Origin: a virus
Virus record (IMG/VR): IMGVR_UViG_3300042907_001132
Span: 1-56,155 of that record
DNA: 56,155 bases
Reading direction: 5' to 3' (one strand)
In this document: positions 38,419-46,668 of the stretch, in pieces
Position numbering within the stretch: position 1 is the first letter of the stretch
Layout of the letters: every line of letters begins with the position of its first letter
Program-made: the position numbers and the translations under genes
The notes under the pieces: generated by a model
What the model was told of the DNA's origin: nothing
Databases searched by the model: none
Seen by the model: only the letters and a program-made list of their open reading frames with translations

Positions 38419-41400
38419 ATTGAACCTGCTCTAAGTTGAAACGCCAGTTGACGTGAAACCAACGCGGCAAGTTCGGCTTCGTCCATCTTCGGCGCTGGAT
38501 AGATGTTGAACGTCTGACCGCCAGCACTTCCGCCTGACATTAACTTTATCATCGCAATGTCACGCTTTGAGAGACCAGCATCGTTCAATGGCTCAATTCT
38601 TTCAGGCCGCCCTGCTTCGGCAACACGAACAAGCGAGCCTCCAGACGAAGGATAGACTGTTCCACCTAAGGCCATTCTGCGTACATTGCCAGCTGCAACA
38701 TCTGGAGCAACATACGCGTCGTTCTGACCCCAAAGTTTGATCTTTGGTATTCCAAATGTTTTTCCACCAATCCCATAAACCCAATCTGGGACTTTAAATT
38801 GCATCTCGCCAACAGTGGCGTTCCATATTCGCGCGACCATGTTAAACGCTTGCTTAAACGGCGAGACGATAAGGTCAAAAACTCCACCAAAAATTTTCTT
38901 TATGCCGTTGAACATCGCTATAAACGCGTCACCAAAGTGTTTTTTAACGCCGTCTATGTCTCCACGAAGCAAGGCAAATATACCTTTAATAAAGCTCCAG
39001 ACTGCCTTGAAGATGTCGATGATGCCGGCGACGATCTTAATAAATCCAACAATGGTGTCAGCGACTCGCTCAATCGCGCCAACAAGAACAATTTGAAGAA
39101 TTGGAATAAAGTACGCGGCTAAGAAGTCACCAATATCTTTGAACACATCGCCAAATGACTGAACACCTGGCATTACCGTTTGGATTGCGCTAAGTATCTG
39201 GTCAAATGCCTGCTTAAGTTCGCCCATCAAAACTTGCCCCATACGAGCTATTGCGTCTCGAAGCTTTTCGCTTTTTAGATACGCGAGAACAAAGACTGCA
39301 ACGAGCGCAGCGATGATGAGGACTGTAGGCGTAAGGGCCGCCGTCAGCGGAAGTAAAGCAGCTTTAAATCCAGCAAGTCCGCCGCCAGCTGTTGTGAATG
39401 CGCTACCCATTGCTTTAGTAAGAGTGCTTACACCTGGTAGTAGGCTTACAATCTTCCCAAGCTTTACAAAATATCCACCAAAAATTAGAGCGGTAGTTTG
39501 GACAATGTTACCAATTAGAGTGAAACCTTTAAGAACTCCAAGAAATACTGCAATCTTCATTGTAAAGTCTTGAACTCTTGGATCTGAAAAGATTACGATA
39601 AGACGATCAAGACCATCGATTAGAACGCCAAAAAACGCCTGTATTGATCCGCTTTCAGCGAAGAGACCTAAGAACTGAGTGAACTTCTCGAGGAAAGTTC
39701 CAAATGCCGGTAGCGCTCCGCTAGACGCTGACAGCGCAGTTCCGATGTTTCGTACTGCTATCGTCAAAGAGTCGATGAACTTAGCAGTTCCTTCTCCCTT
39801 GCCTATAGCAAAGATTTGTTTAAAGACCTCTACGATAAGACGCCCGGTTGCTTCAACACCAGGCACTGCCTTCATAAAGTAGTCTCCAAGTGCGCCGCTC
39901 TTTTCAGCTTCACCTGTAAATTCTTTGAATTTTTCAGTAGCGTTCTTAAACGAATTTAGAAGAGCTTCACCTGCACTACCAGGACCAGCCGCGGCTTTTC
40001 CTATGTTTCTAAGAGCGCCAAAGATGTTGCCAAGTATATCACCCAGCGTTGCAGCGACATCTCCCGCGTAGCTGAACGTTTCGCCGAGTTCTCCTGTGGC
40101 TTCTTTGGCCTTTGCAGTTTCTTTCCAACTGCCGGTGATGACTGCGAGCCAGTCAGCAAATCTAGTGATCAATGGACCTGCTGCATCCAGCAGAATAATG
40201 AATATTTCTGCTAAGTTTTCAGCTGCTTTTCCAAGACTTTTTACGACGTCGCTGTTTCTACCAAAGATAGAAGTTATTCGATCTAGATTTTCTGGAGTAG
40301 TGAGCATCTCCGAGAAGCTAAGAGCCACTGCTCCGATTGAGGCACCCATCTCTGTAAGCAGCGGCTTAAGCCTTGGCACCAACTTATCTACAAGATTTTG
40401 AATGGCAGACTCTAGAGGACCAAATAGCTCTTTCCCAGCTGCAGCCCTTAGATCTAGCAACACTGGCTTTAGACCAGCGATATACTCAGCAAATTTTCGA
40501 GCTTCTGGTGACAGATCCTTCATCGCGTCAGCAATGGCGTTTACTCCACCAGCACCTTCTTTAGCTTCTTTTTTAGCTTCTCTTAGCGCTTCTTTGGCGT
40601 CTTCTAGCGCGCGGTTAGCGTCGCGTTCGTCTCGCTGCAGTTGGGTTGCAGCGTCGCTCCTCGCGCGAGTCGCGTCGAGAACTTGCTCAGAGCCTTCAAC
40701 TCCAGCTTTGTTTTGTTTTTCTGTTTCCTTAGTTAGATCAGCGTTCGCGTCTCTTGCTCGACGCAAATTAAGATCTGCTTCAGCAAACGCCAGTTCAGCT
40801 TCTCTTCGCGCACGGCTGTTCGGTGGCAAATCTTGAACACGGGCTAGTGTTTCACGAGCTTTTTCTAGCTCAATTGCAGCTTTCTTTTCATTGATCGCAG
40901 CGTCTTCAGCGTCAAAGTTAAGCTGCTGAAGACTTTCAGCCGCTTCGTCGCGCGCCTTTGTTAGAGCATTTTCTGCGTCAACAAGATTTCGTGCAGAACG
41001 CTCGAGTCTCTCTTGATTATCCTCAACAGTTAGTGCAAGACGCTTTTCAGCATCAGTGATTCTTTTTAGCGCGTCTTCAGCACTTTTGCCGCCGCCTTTT
41101 GATCCTTTGACGAGCGCACTTATAGCTTTGCCAACTCCGCCAAATGCTAGTTTCGCGGTAAGCGCGGCCTGACCGATCGCCGCAAGAATTCCAGGAAGAA
41201 CGATCAGTGACGGAAGCGCTGCGCCAATCTGAAACGCCATAGCGCCAAGCCCAGCCGCCAGCTGGGCGATAGCGCCGATAACTCCAGTAATCGCTGGTGT
41301 AACAAAATAGCTAGTAGTGACTAGTCGTCTAAACGCTTCATTAGCGTTAATAGCATCACGCTTAAACTTACTAAAAGCTTTTGAAGATCCGCCTAGTTGT

Positions 41401-41549
41401 CTAGTAAACCCAGTGCTAAATTGCTGTCCTGCACGTTGCCCTGCCTGAGCGGTATTGACCTGACTGAGCGCTCTATTGACTTGTCCTTGAAAGCCTGTAG
41501 TGACAGCTCTAACGACGATATACGCATCACCTACAACAGCCAATGTCAC
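38415..41549 (-). CDS. Tape measure protein
   Basis: A 1044-aa protein, the longest of the tail genes. Residues 1-95 are Gln/Ala-rich, then hydrophobic segments (TPAITGVIGAIAQLAAGLGAMAF), a long coiled coil (150-330: ALTKARDEAAESLQQL, LRREAELAFAEADL-like repeats), and further hydrophobic stretches near 700-770 (LTPTVLIIAALVAVFVLAYL). By the usual 1.5 Angstrom per residue its length predicts a tail of roughly 155 nm. The start is GTG at 41549 or TTG at 41543, both behind GGAGG. It follows the chaperone pair as in other siphoviruses. Confidence 0.9.
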   Translation of the reverse strand: MTLAVVGDAYIVVRAVTTGFQGQVNRALSQVNTAQAGQRAGQQFSTGFTRQLGGSSKAFSKFKRDAINANEAFRRLVTTSYFVTPAITGVIGAIAQLAAGLGAMAFQIGAALPSLIVLPGILAAIGQAALTAKLAFGGVGKAISALVKGSKGGGKSAEDALKRITDAEKRLALTVEDNQERLERSARNLVDAENALTKARDEAAESLQQLNFDAEDAAINEKKAAIELEKARETLARVQDLPPNSRARREAELAFAEADLNLRRARDANADLTKETEKQNKAGVEGSEQVLDATRARSDAATQLQRDERDANRALEDAKEALREAKKEAKEGAGGVNAIADAMKDLSPEARKFAEYIAGLKPVLLDLRAAAGKELFGPLESAIQNLVDKLVPRLKPLLTEMGASIGAVALSFSEMLTTPENLDRITSIFGRNSDVVKSLGKAAENLAEIFIILLDAAGPLITRFADWLAVITGSWKETAKAKEATGELGETFSYAGDVAATLGDILGNIFGALRNIGKAAAGPGSAGEALLNSFKNATEKFKEFTGEAEKSGALGDYFMKAVPGVEATGRLIVEVFKQIFAIGKGEGTAKFIDSLTIAVRNIGTALSASSGALPAFGTFLEKFTQFLGLFAESGSIQAFFGVLIDGLDRLIVIFSDPRVQDFTMKIAVFLGVLKGFTLIGNIVQTTALIFGGYFVKLGKIVSLLPGVSTLTKAMGSAFTTAGGGLAGFKAALLPLTAALTPTVLIIAALVAVFVLAYLKSEKLRDAIARMGQVLMGELKQAFDQILSAIQTVMPGVQSFGDVFKDIGDFLAAYFIPILQIVLVGAIERVADTIVGFIKIVAGIIDIFKAVWSFIKGIFALLRGDIDGVKKHFGDAFIAMFNGIKKIFGGVFDLIVSPFKQAFNMVARIWNATVGEMQFKVPDWVYGIGGKTFGIPKIKLWGQNDAYVAPDVAAGNVRRMALGGTVYPSSGGSLVRVAEAGRPERIEPLNDAGLSKRDIAMIKLMSGGSAGGQTFNIYPAPKMDEAELAALVSRQLAFQLRAGSI

Positions 41550-41581
41550 TCACCTCCTTCAGACAATTATTTATTACTATT

Positions 41582-41911
41582 TTAATGGCTCAAAGGAGCG
41601 TCGATAATGCTCCCAAAGGGCATGCTTGAATCTGCATCAACCTTAGTTGGTTGCACAAACGGCTTAATCGGCGCGTCAAAAGCTTGAACCTTAGACGCTC
41701 GCTCCGTGTCAGCGGAGGCAGGGTCGTCAAAGTCCTTGTAGGTTCTGTAGCTCTTTTCTTCGAATACTGCGTACTTGTAGTCGATATCGTACAGTTCTTT
41801 GTACATCGAGAATCGAACTTTATCCCTTGACTCTCCTTGTTCTTTAGTTGAATGATAAAGATCTTCTTCAAAAAAGTAATGAAGAACGTCTACCATGTCT
41901 CCAACGAGCAA
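41582..41911 (-). CDS. Tail assembly chaperone 2 (frameshifted extension)
   Basis: This frame is open from 42010 (after a TGA at 42011-42013) to 41582, and codes for WCVDLWPYINGKAIVN, then HIELPTLLVGDMVDVLHYFFEED and an acidic rest. The ATG at 41911 gives 109 aa, but continuity with the end of the first chaperone gene suggests that it is expressed as a -1 fusion (G-GT arrangement, as in lambda G/T). The site must be between 42010 and 41971. The fusion helps the tape measure protein assemble. Confidence 0.72.
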   Translation of the reverse strand: MLVGDMVDVLHYFFEEDLYHSTKEQGESRDKVRFSMYKELYDIDYKYAVFEEKSYRTYKDFDDPASADTERASKVQAFDAPIKPFVQPTKVDADSSMPFGSIIDAPLSH

Positions 41912-41967
41912 GGTTGGCAGTTCAATGTGATTTACAATCGCCTTGCCATTAATGTACGGCCAGAGAT

Positions 41968-42318
41968 CTACGCACCAGGTGGCGAGACTTCTGGCCGCTG
42001 CGTAGGGCGGTCAGAGTACGCCTCCACTAGCCAACCGGTGATCTCGCCGAGTGTCTCCATTGAGACGATTCGGTCTGGATCCTGAGTCAACGCGTCGAAA
42101 CGTGCGTAGCTTTCTGGCATTAGAACAGTCTTGAAGAACTCATCAATTACTTGAGCAGATTCTGCTGGATTTTCTCCGCCAGACTTTGCTATTAAGTTTA
42201 GAAGAACCTTGCCTTGCATTTCTTGACGGCAATTGAACTCTTCTTCGTGAATCTTAAAGGATATGTTCTCTTTTCCTTCTGTCTTGCTACCAGCGCCAAA
42301 GTCCTTGAACTTGGTCAT
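41968..42318 (-). CDS. Tail assembly chaperone 1
   Basis: A 116-aa protein, ATG preceded by GGAGGAAG. FKDFGAGSKTEGKENISFKIHEEEFNCR is typical of actinophage chaperones (split as KDFGAGSK and ISFKIHEEEF), with GGENPAESAQVIDEFFKTVL and RFDALTQDPDRIVS following. It lies between the connector genes and the tape measure and its end overlaps a second open frame, which is the diagnostic layout. No canonical X-XXY-YYZ heptamer is visible; CCC-T at 42007-42004 could allow a single-codon proline slip. Confidence 0.8.
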   Translation of the reverse strand: MTKFKDFGAGSKTEGKENISFKIHEEEFNCRQEMQGKVLLNLIAKSGGENPAESAQVIDEFFKTVLMPESYARFDALTQDPDRIVSMETLGEITGWLVEAYSDRPTQRPEVSPPGA

Positions 42319-42351
42319 TTTTCTTCCTCCGTTTATGTCTGTGTTGTCGTT

Positions 42352-42367
42352 GAAAGCAGTTGCTTTC
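42352..42367 (-). other. Perfect 7-bp hairpin upstream of the chaperone gene
   Basis: GAAAGCA (42352-42358) and TGCTTTC (42361-42367) pair perfectly with a 2-base spacer, in the short gap between 42375 and 42318. It lies just downstream of the TGATATTGT promoter-like site in the transcript direction, so it would form in the 5' leader of the chaperone message. No U-run follows. Confidence 0.45.
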
Positions 42368-42374
42368 GCTATCT

Positions 42375-42770
42375 CTACAATATCATGTATAAGTTGTCCG
42401 CTAGATATTTATTCGGACGTGTTCCCGGGTGAAGTACTGTTCGTGCGTACACTACTCTACCTTTTGAGGTAAACCTAAGCATCTTCGCGTTCTTAGGGGT
42501 TATGACATGTGGTCGGCTGCCTTCATGATGAACAAGAGCGTAGCTCAGAGGCGAGCCAATCGTTAGCATCTGGCCAAACACCGTTCTTTCATGAATTAGC
42601 TTAATAGAAGCTTTAAGTGCACCTGTTTGTATACCAGCCTGCGCTTTAGCGGCAGACTGAATCATAGTTCCGCGCTTGCGCAGCCATCTGCCAACTTCTC
42701 CTTGAGGTTGCTTGAGCATTACATCAAGCGGAATCTGCCGCCATACAATATGCGCTTTTACAGAAGCCAT
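42375..42770 (-). CDS. HK97 gp10-like head-tail connector/tail completion protein
   Basis: A 131-aa protein with MLKQPQGEVGRWLRKRGTMI, AAKAQAGIQTGALKASIKL and IGSPLSYALVHHEGSRPHVI, the pattern of HK97 gp10-like small connectors, in which the TGxLRxSI and Y-A-x-xxHxG blocks are conserved. It ends with RTVLHPGTRPNKYLADNL. Its ATG shares one base with the stop of the terminator-like gene. It sits in the place where the neck proteins are expected. Confidence 0.75.
   Translation of the reverse strand: MASVKAHIVWRQIPLDVMLKQPQGEVGRWLRKRGTMIQSAAKAQAGIQTGALKASIKLIHERTVFGQMLTIGSPLSYALVHHEGSRPHVITPKNAKMLRFTSKGRVVYARTVLHPGTRPNKYLADNLYMIL
42377..42385 (-). promoter_or_regulatory. Extended -10 promoter-like site (TGATATTGT)
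   Basis: TGATATTGT on the minus strand, 59 bases before the ATG of the tail chaperone gene, at the very end of the upstream coding region. It matches the TGATAnnnT pattern of the other leftward promoters but its fifth -10 position is G instead of A, so it is probably weaker. Confidence 0.35.
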
Positions 42771-43273
42771 TATGGCACTGCCATAGTAATTTGCATATTC
42801 ACAACTTGAAATCCACCTTCTGATGAAGGAGCGTCAACTGTTGCAATTACACCAACGCCGTATCCGCCTTCTTCCCACATGTCAAAAAGATTTACTGACT
42901 CCATGAGAACCCAAGCATCTACAGCCGAGATCTCAGCAGCTTGTTGAATCTTGCTGGGCTCAGGCGGACGTCCGTTTTGCCCGACGACTGGCACTTCTCT
43001 TGCAAGTGATATCGTCATCACCGCAGTGCGTGGCATGTTGCACCGTTGAGGAGTTGACGCCTGATCTCCTGGAGGACCTAGATACATTTGAATGAACGAA
43101 ACAACCAACTGTTCGCAGTCTATCGCAGGCTGGCCCATCGACCAATACTGCCTATTTGGAAGAGGCACGTTGTACGACGCAAAGATCGTAGCAACTCTTG
43201 CTAGAACTCCCTCAAGTAGTTCTTTAAGATTTAGCCCGTCTTCTGATACGTTTGTAACGTCGATAATTGGCAT
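42770..43273 (-). CDS. Tail terminator-like protein
   Basis: A 167-aa protein, MPIIDVTNVSEDGLNL, with LLEGVLARVATIFASY, RQYWSMGQPAIDCEQLVVSF and a C-terminal FQVVNMQITMAVP. This is the layout of the actinophage tail terminator that caps the tail tube. It lies between the gp10-like gene (one-base overlap downstream) and the connector at 43390. Assignment relies mostly on position and on the two conserved blocks. Confidence 0.65.
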   Translation of the reverse strand: MPIIDVTNVSEDGLNLKELLEGVLARVATIFASYNVPLPNRQYWSMGQPAIDCEQLVVSFIQMYLGPPGDQASTPQRCNMPRTAVMTISLAREVPVVGQNGRPPEPSKIQQAAEISAVDAWVLMESVNLFDMWEEGGYGVGVIATVDAPSSEGGFQVVNMQITMAVP

Positions 43274-43282
43274 GGTCTAGAG

Positions 43283-43372
43283 TCACTCTCCCGTTTGTGG
43301 TGGTTTTACAACGACTAGAGCTACCGGTGCCTTAGAAGTGATCTGAGTGCCTAATAAGACGGAATTACGCAT
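43283..43372 (-). CDS. Possible 29-aa peptide in the connector region
   Basis: An ATG at 43372 opens a 29-codon frame, MRNSVLLGTQITSKA, followed by PVALVVVKPPQTGE, ending 9 bases before the ATG of the tail terminator-like gene. It fills most of the only sizeable gap between two connector genes. There is an AGGAAAC about 16 bases upstream, further than ideal. It might be a genuine small connector or a leader peptide; homologues are needed. Confidence 0.35.
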   Translation of the reverse strand: MRNSVLLGTQITSKAPVALVVVKPPQTGE

Positions 43373-43389
43373 AGTATGTCTCTAGTTTC

Positions 43390-44529
43390 CTAAGAACCTA
43401 TTGTATACACTGGAATTGCAGAAGCGCCTAGGTTCATTGAAAGATTAAAGGCACCAATGAAAACGGTCTCAGTCTGCCCGGCAACCAGCGTGCTCGGCCG
43501 ATTCGCGTACAGTTCAAAAGTCCCTGGGTCGTACATTCCAAGAACACCAAGCGCTTCTTGATAAGAAACTTCAATGCGCATTACGGTGTCAAGTTCTGTA
43601 AACGTAACAGCATTAGTGTTTAGCACGAGTGACTTTGAGTTAGAAGTATTGTAGATCGTCACCTCTGGCACCCAGCCAGAGTTGTCCGTCAAGAACTCTG
43701 CGTTGAGCCACTGAAGTGTAGCGGAGGCAGCACCGCCAGCAGAGCTATTGACATTTATGTCAAAGTCTGTCGCGGCGTACTTACCCGATTTTGGCGTATA
43801 GCGTCTTGCACGTGCCACATCAGGGCTAAAGACTCGTGCTCGAGAACGAGCCTTATCTGGATTGACTGACTTAAGAAACAAGTCTATTGAGTAGATGCCT
43901 GTTCGCATGTCGTCAAGGAAGTCTTGACTGTCAAGAATAGTGTAAGACACTCCTTGACGACTAACTGAAGTTACTCGTTGCGGCAGTGCGCAGTCCTCAC
44001 CAGACCAAAGTTTAATAAACTCAAGTGCAAGAATTCGTGCAGCTTGTTTTCCCATAGCTGGTGGCTCAACTCCATAAGAGTAGGTAACCTCAACATCGCA
44101 CGGTGTCCATGGCGCTCCACGCACTGACTGTATTGTTGAATGATCAACAAGATAATAAAAGCTTGGATCAATAATTTGACCGTCCCTGTTTCGCATTTGC
44201 TGCACTAGATGCACTGGACGCCCACGAAGACGAAGTCTTGCAGCTGGAGACAGACCGTCAGTAGTCATGTCTTCAAAATAGTCAAATGTCGCTGATGGAA
44301 TGTTGTAGACCTGGCCGCTAATTAGCTCTGCGCTATAGGTTGTAGTGGCAGCGCCATATCTGTACGTACGTGAAGCGCAGATGTAGCGCTCTGTTACTGT
44401 TGTTAGCCCGGTGTACTTGCGACCAGACAACGCCCAAAGAATATTTGAAGCCGATTTTGCCGCGTCGTACGCGTAGTCGGAGTCAGAGTATACCCCCAGT
44501 TCACTTGTCTGTATCCAAAGGCTTGACAT
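43390..44529 (-). CDS. Head-tail adaptor with C-terminal beta domain
   Basis: A 379-aa protein with TGAGGAAC before the ATG. The first 220 residues look like a gp6/gp15-type adaptor of actinophages (SDYAYDAAKSASNILWALSGRKY, WTPCDVEVTYSYGVEPPAMGKQAARILALEF, both shown split around loops). Residues 255-379 form a separate beta-rich domain (SAGGAASATLQWLNAEF, VTIYNTSNSKSLVL, TFELYANRP). Most adaptors are under 200 residues, so this extra domain is unusual. It may decorate the neck or bind the tail tube. Confidence 0.65.
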   Translation of the reverse strand: MSSLWIQTSELGVYSDSDYAYDAAKSASNILWALSGRKYTGLTTVTERYICASRTYRYGAATTTYSAELISGQVYNIPSATFDYFEDMTTDGLSPAARLRLRGRPVHLVQQMRNRDGQIIDPSFYYLVDHSTIQSVRGAPWTPCDVEVTYSYGVEPPAMGKQAARILALEFIKLWSGEDCALPQRVTSVSRQGVSYTILDSQDFLDDMRTGIYSIDLFLKSVNPDKARSRARVFSPDVARARRYTPKSGKYAATDFDINVNSSAGGAASATLQWLNAEFLTDNSGWVPEVTIYNTSNSKSLVLNTNAVTFTELDTVMRIEVSYQEALGVLGMYDPGTFELYANRPSTLVAGQTETVFIGAFNLSMNLGASAIPVYTIGS

Positions 44530-44563
44530 CTATTGTTCCTCACGTCTCTTATATGAAAAGCGC

Positions 44564-44609
44564 AAAAGCGGCGCGCTTGTATAAATTGTATACTGAGCGC
44601 GCCGCCTTT
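44564..44609 (-). terminator. Rho-independent terminator after the tail tube gene
   Basis: Arms 44564-44577 and 44596-44609 (AGCGCGCCGC core on the plus strand, with a one-base bulge) form a GC-rich stem on the minus strand, followed by a TTTT run. It starts 10 bases after the stop of the tail tube gene. An inner GTATA/TATAC pair in the loop can extend it. It would separate the capsid-tube message from downstream tail genes. Confidence 0.75.
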
Positions 44610-44619
44610 ACAATTGCGA

Positions 44620-45669
44620 CTACGACGTTGGGTCCTCCGTTGAAGCGATGATGAAGTCAATTGAGTCATCTTCGTTGTAGTCAACGTTACCAGGCACGTT
44701 GTACGACGTTGTTGAGCCCTGCGACGTAAAGTCTGTAACATCCCAGCTATTTGCCAAGCATACAACTGTGCCGGTATCGGCTGCAGATGTAATTGTACCG
44801 CTTGTTGACGTAGTATAGGTGAGTGTTGTTGTTGTAGGAACTGTGGCAATTGTATATGTACCATGAAGAGCTGAGTTGCCGTTTGTTCCCGCAACTGTGA
44901 TTTCGTCACCTACGCGGAGACTGTGAGCTGCTGACGTTGTGAGCGTAGCTGTTGAACCAGTACGTGCACTGTTTGTGATTGTCGAAGTGAGGTCACCGTG
45001 CCATTCGTAGAAGCCCTTGCGACCTGTCGGTGCCCAAGAATCACGAGCGTACGAGTACGGACGCTCTGTTGCTGTTGCGAACTCCCAACGATCGTCAAGG
45101 CCATTGCCGAACAACGAGTTGCCGATGCTGTAGCCTTCGAATGTGCTTGCAAGCATTCCGTTTTCAATCACACGGTCACCCGACTGGCGCATGCGACAGT
45201 ATGGGAACACCCAGTGGAAGTACGGAAGTGTTGCTGCTCGCTTACCGTCCTTGACGGCGAACGACCAGCACTCGATAGCGACACCGTTACCGGCTGGATC
45301 ATCGCCGACGTTCGGTGACGACCAACCAATGCTTGAGCGGTTAGGCGCTGCGAATGTGCCGAGGTTTTTGCGAAGCAAAAGACCGCCGGACATTAAGTTT
45401 GTTAATTCAGGATCTGGCTCGCAGATAGCGAGCTCAAGCGTCACGCGCTTGAGCGTGTCTGGCGCTTTGTACGACACACAGATCGTACCGTTTGCTGACT
45501 TTTCTACGACTTCATCGCCTTCTTCGTATTCAGGCGTGAATGACAAACGCATAAAAGCGCTCGTTGTGTAGCTGTCTCCTGGGTTGTTAAGCAAGTTGCC
45601 AGCTGCGTCGAGACGTGTTACACGGACCGATACACCTTGAATGCTTGCTGCGTAATCTTGTGTTGACAT
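44620..45669 (-). CDS. Major tail (tube) protein
   Basis: A 349-aa protein with AAGGAGAAC before the ATG. MSTQDYAASIQGVSVRVTRL and FTPEYEEGDEVVEKSANGTICVSYK are typical of siphovirus tube proteins of actinophages. Residues 228-305 hold a beta-module (ATLTTSAAHSLRVGDEITVAG) also present in the Dit-like and hub-like proteins, inserted before the last strand region VDYNEDDSIDFIIAST. Such insertions decorate the outside of the tube. It lies directly after capsid genes, and a terminator follows it. Confidence 0.78.
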   Translation of the reverse strand: MSTQDYAASIQGVSVRVTRLDAAGNLLNNPGDSYTTSAFMRLSFTPEYEEGDEVVEKSANGTICVSYKAPDTLKRVTLELAICEPDPELTNLMSGGLLLRKNLGTFAAPNRSSIGWSSPNVGDDPAGNGVAIECWSFAVKDGKRAATLPYFHWVFPYCRMRQSGDRVIENGMLASTFEGYSIGNSLFGNGLDDRWEFATATERPYSYARDSWAPTGRKGFYEWHGDLTSTITNSARTGSTATLTTSAAHSLRVGDEITVAGTNGNSALHGTYTIATVPTTTTLTYTTSTSGTITSAADTGTVVCLANSWDVTDFTSQGSTTSYNVPGNVDYNEDDSIDFIIASTEDPTS

Positions 45670-45690
45670 TGCTGTTGTTCTCCTTAGTGA

Positions 45691-46566
45691 TTAGGTTGTC
45701 AGGTCTACTCTGACTGCTAGATGAATTGTTCTATCAAAGTAAACCGCCGCTGGGCGAATTGCCTTGAGCTTCATGTCATTTTGGTTTCCGCTGACATCAT
45801 ACGCCTGGCCGTTGTTGTCGTTTACAACATCAACGTTTCCGACGTATACCTGCACTGATCCAGTGCCATATATCCATTTGTTTCCGTCGGTTGCGGTTGC
45901 GCCAGTGACACCAGTCGGCCCAGTGCCCGAATATCCAGATCCAATGATTATTGGCGTTCCAGATATTGTCTCAAGACGGCCATCAGCAGTGTGATAGAGC
46001 ACGTCGTTGTTAGCTAAAAGCGAGGCGATGTCGCGTGTCATGTGAATAACGCCCTGTTCTCCACAAGGAGATGTTGATCCAATCTTAAAGTCAAGAAGCG
46101 CAAGTGCTCTAGCCACGTTAAGTGCTGTCCCACTGTTTAAGACTGTTGCTGTGGCGGCGGATAGCGCGAGATTGTCGTGTGACGCTCCTTCACGGACTGC
46201 TCCGTCCCAAAGTTCTTGCTCAATTGCCTTTTGTGTAATTCCTTCAATTTGTCGTGAAATTCTTTCAAAGCGATCAAGCGCTGTGTAACCAAATGTTGAG
46301 ATCTGTTCTTCTACTTCAATAAAAAATGGCTTGATCTGTGTGTGGCGTATTGGCGTACCGTTTGACGCGATAGACGCTGAAGTTGTGTCAGTGTCGTCCC
46401 AGTTCTTCGCTGAGTAGATGCTTGTGTTCCATTCTTGGGCAAAGGTGCGGATCCACCGGTCCTCATCGGCCAAGGCAGTCGCTTCAGGCTTGGCTACTGA
46501 AAATAGACCAAAGTCTGCTGGCTCAATTGCAGGTGCGACTACAACTCCATCTTTTGGAAATGCCAT
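45691..46566 (-). CDS. Second capsid-like protein
   Basis: A 291-aa protein with AGGAAGAG before the ATG. TALDRFERISRQIEGITQKAIEQELWDGA and ARALALLDFKIGSTSPCGEQGVIHMTRDIASLL (each given here in parts: RFERISRQIEGI, QELWDGA, GVIHMTRDIASLL) have the helix and P-domain pattern of HK97-type coat proteins. IYGTGSVQVYVGNVDVV is a strand pair of the same kind. It follows the major capsid gene and precedes the tail tube, so it could be a minor capsid, vertex or stabilising protein. Similar proteins are annotated as capsid in related phages as far as I recall. Confidence 0.62.
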   Translation of the reverse strand: MAFPKDGVVVAPAIEPADFGLFSVAKPEATALADEDRWIRTFAQEWNTSIYSAKNWDDTDTTSASIASNGTPIRHTQIKPFFIEVEEQISTFGYTALDRFERISRQIEGITQKAIEQELWDGAVREGASHDNLALSAATATVLNSGTALNVARALALLDFKIGSTSPCGEQGVIHMTRDIASLLANNDVLYHTADGRLETISGTPIIIGSGYSGTGPTGVTGATATDGNKWIYGTGSVQVYVGNVDVVNDNNGQAYDVSGNQNDMKLKAIRPAAVYFDRTIHLAVRVDLTT

Positions 46567-46613
46567 TTTCTCTTCCTAACGTAAGTTTCGCGTGCTTTAC
46601 TTCTAATTCGTCT

Positions 46614-46642
46614 AGGGGGACGCTCATTTCTGAGCGCCCCCT
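46614..46642 (-). other. GC-rich hairpin between the two capsid-type genes
   Basis: AGGGGGACGCTC (46614-46625) and GAGCGCCCCCT (46632-46642) form an 11-bp stem with one bulged base and a 6-base loop. On the minus strand no U-run follows, so it may slow or partly stop transcription, or protect the abundant capsid mRNA, rather than act as a full terminator. Confidence 0.5.
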
Positions 46643-46668
46643 CAAACGATATCAGCTTACAAGTTTAT

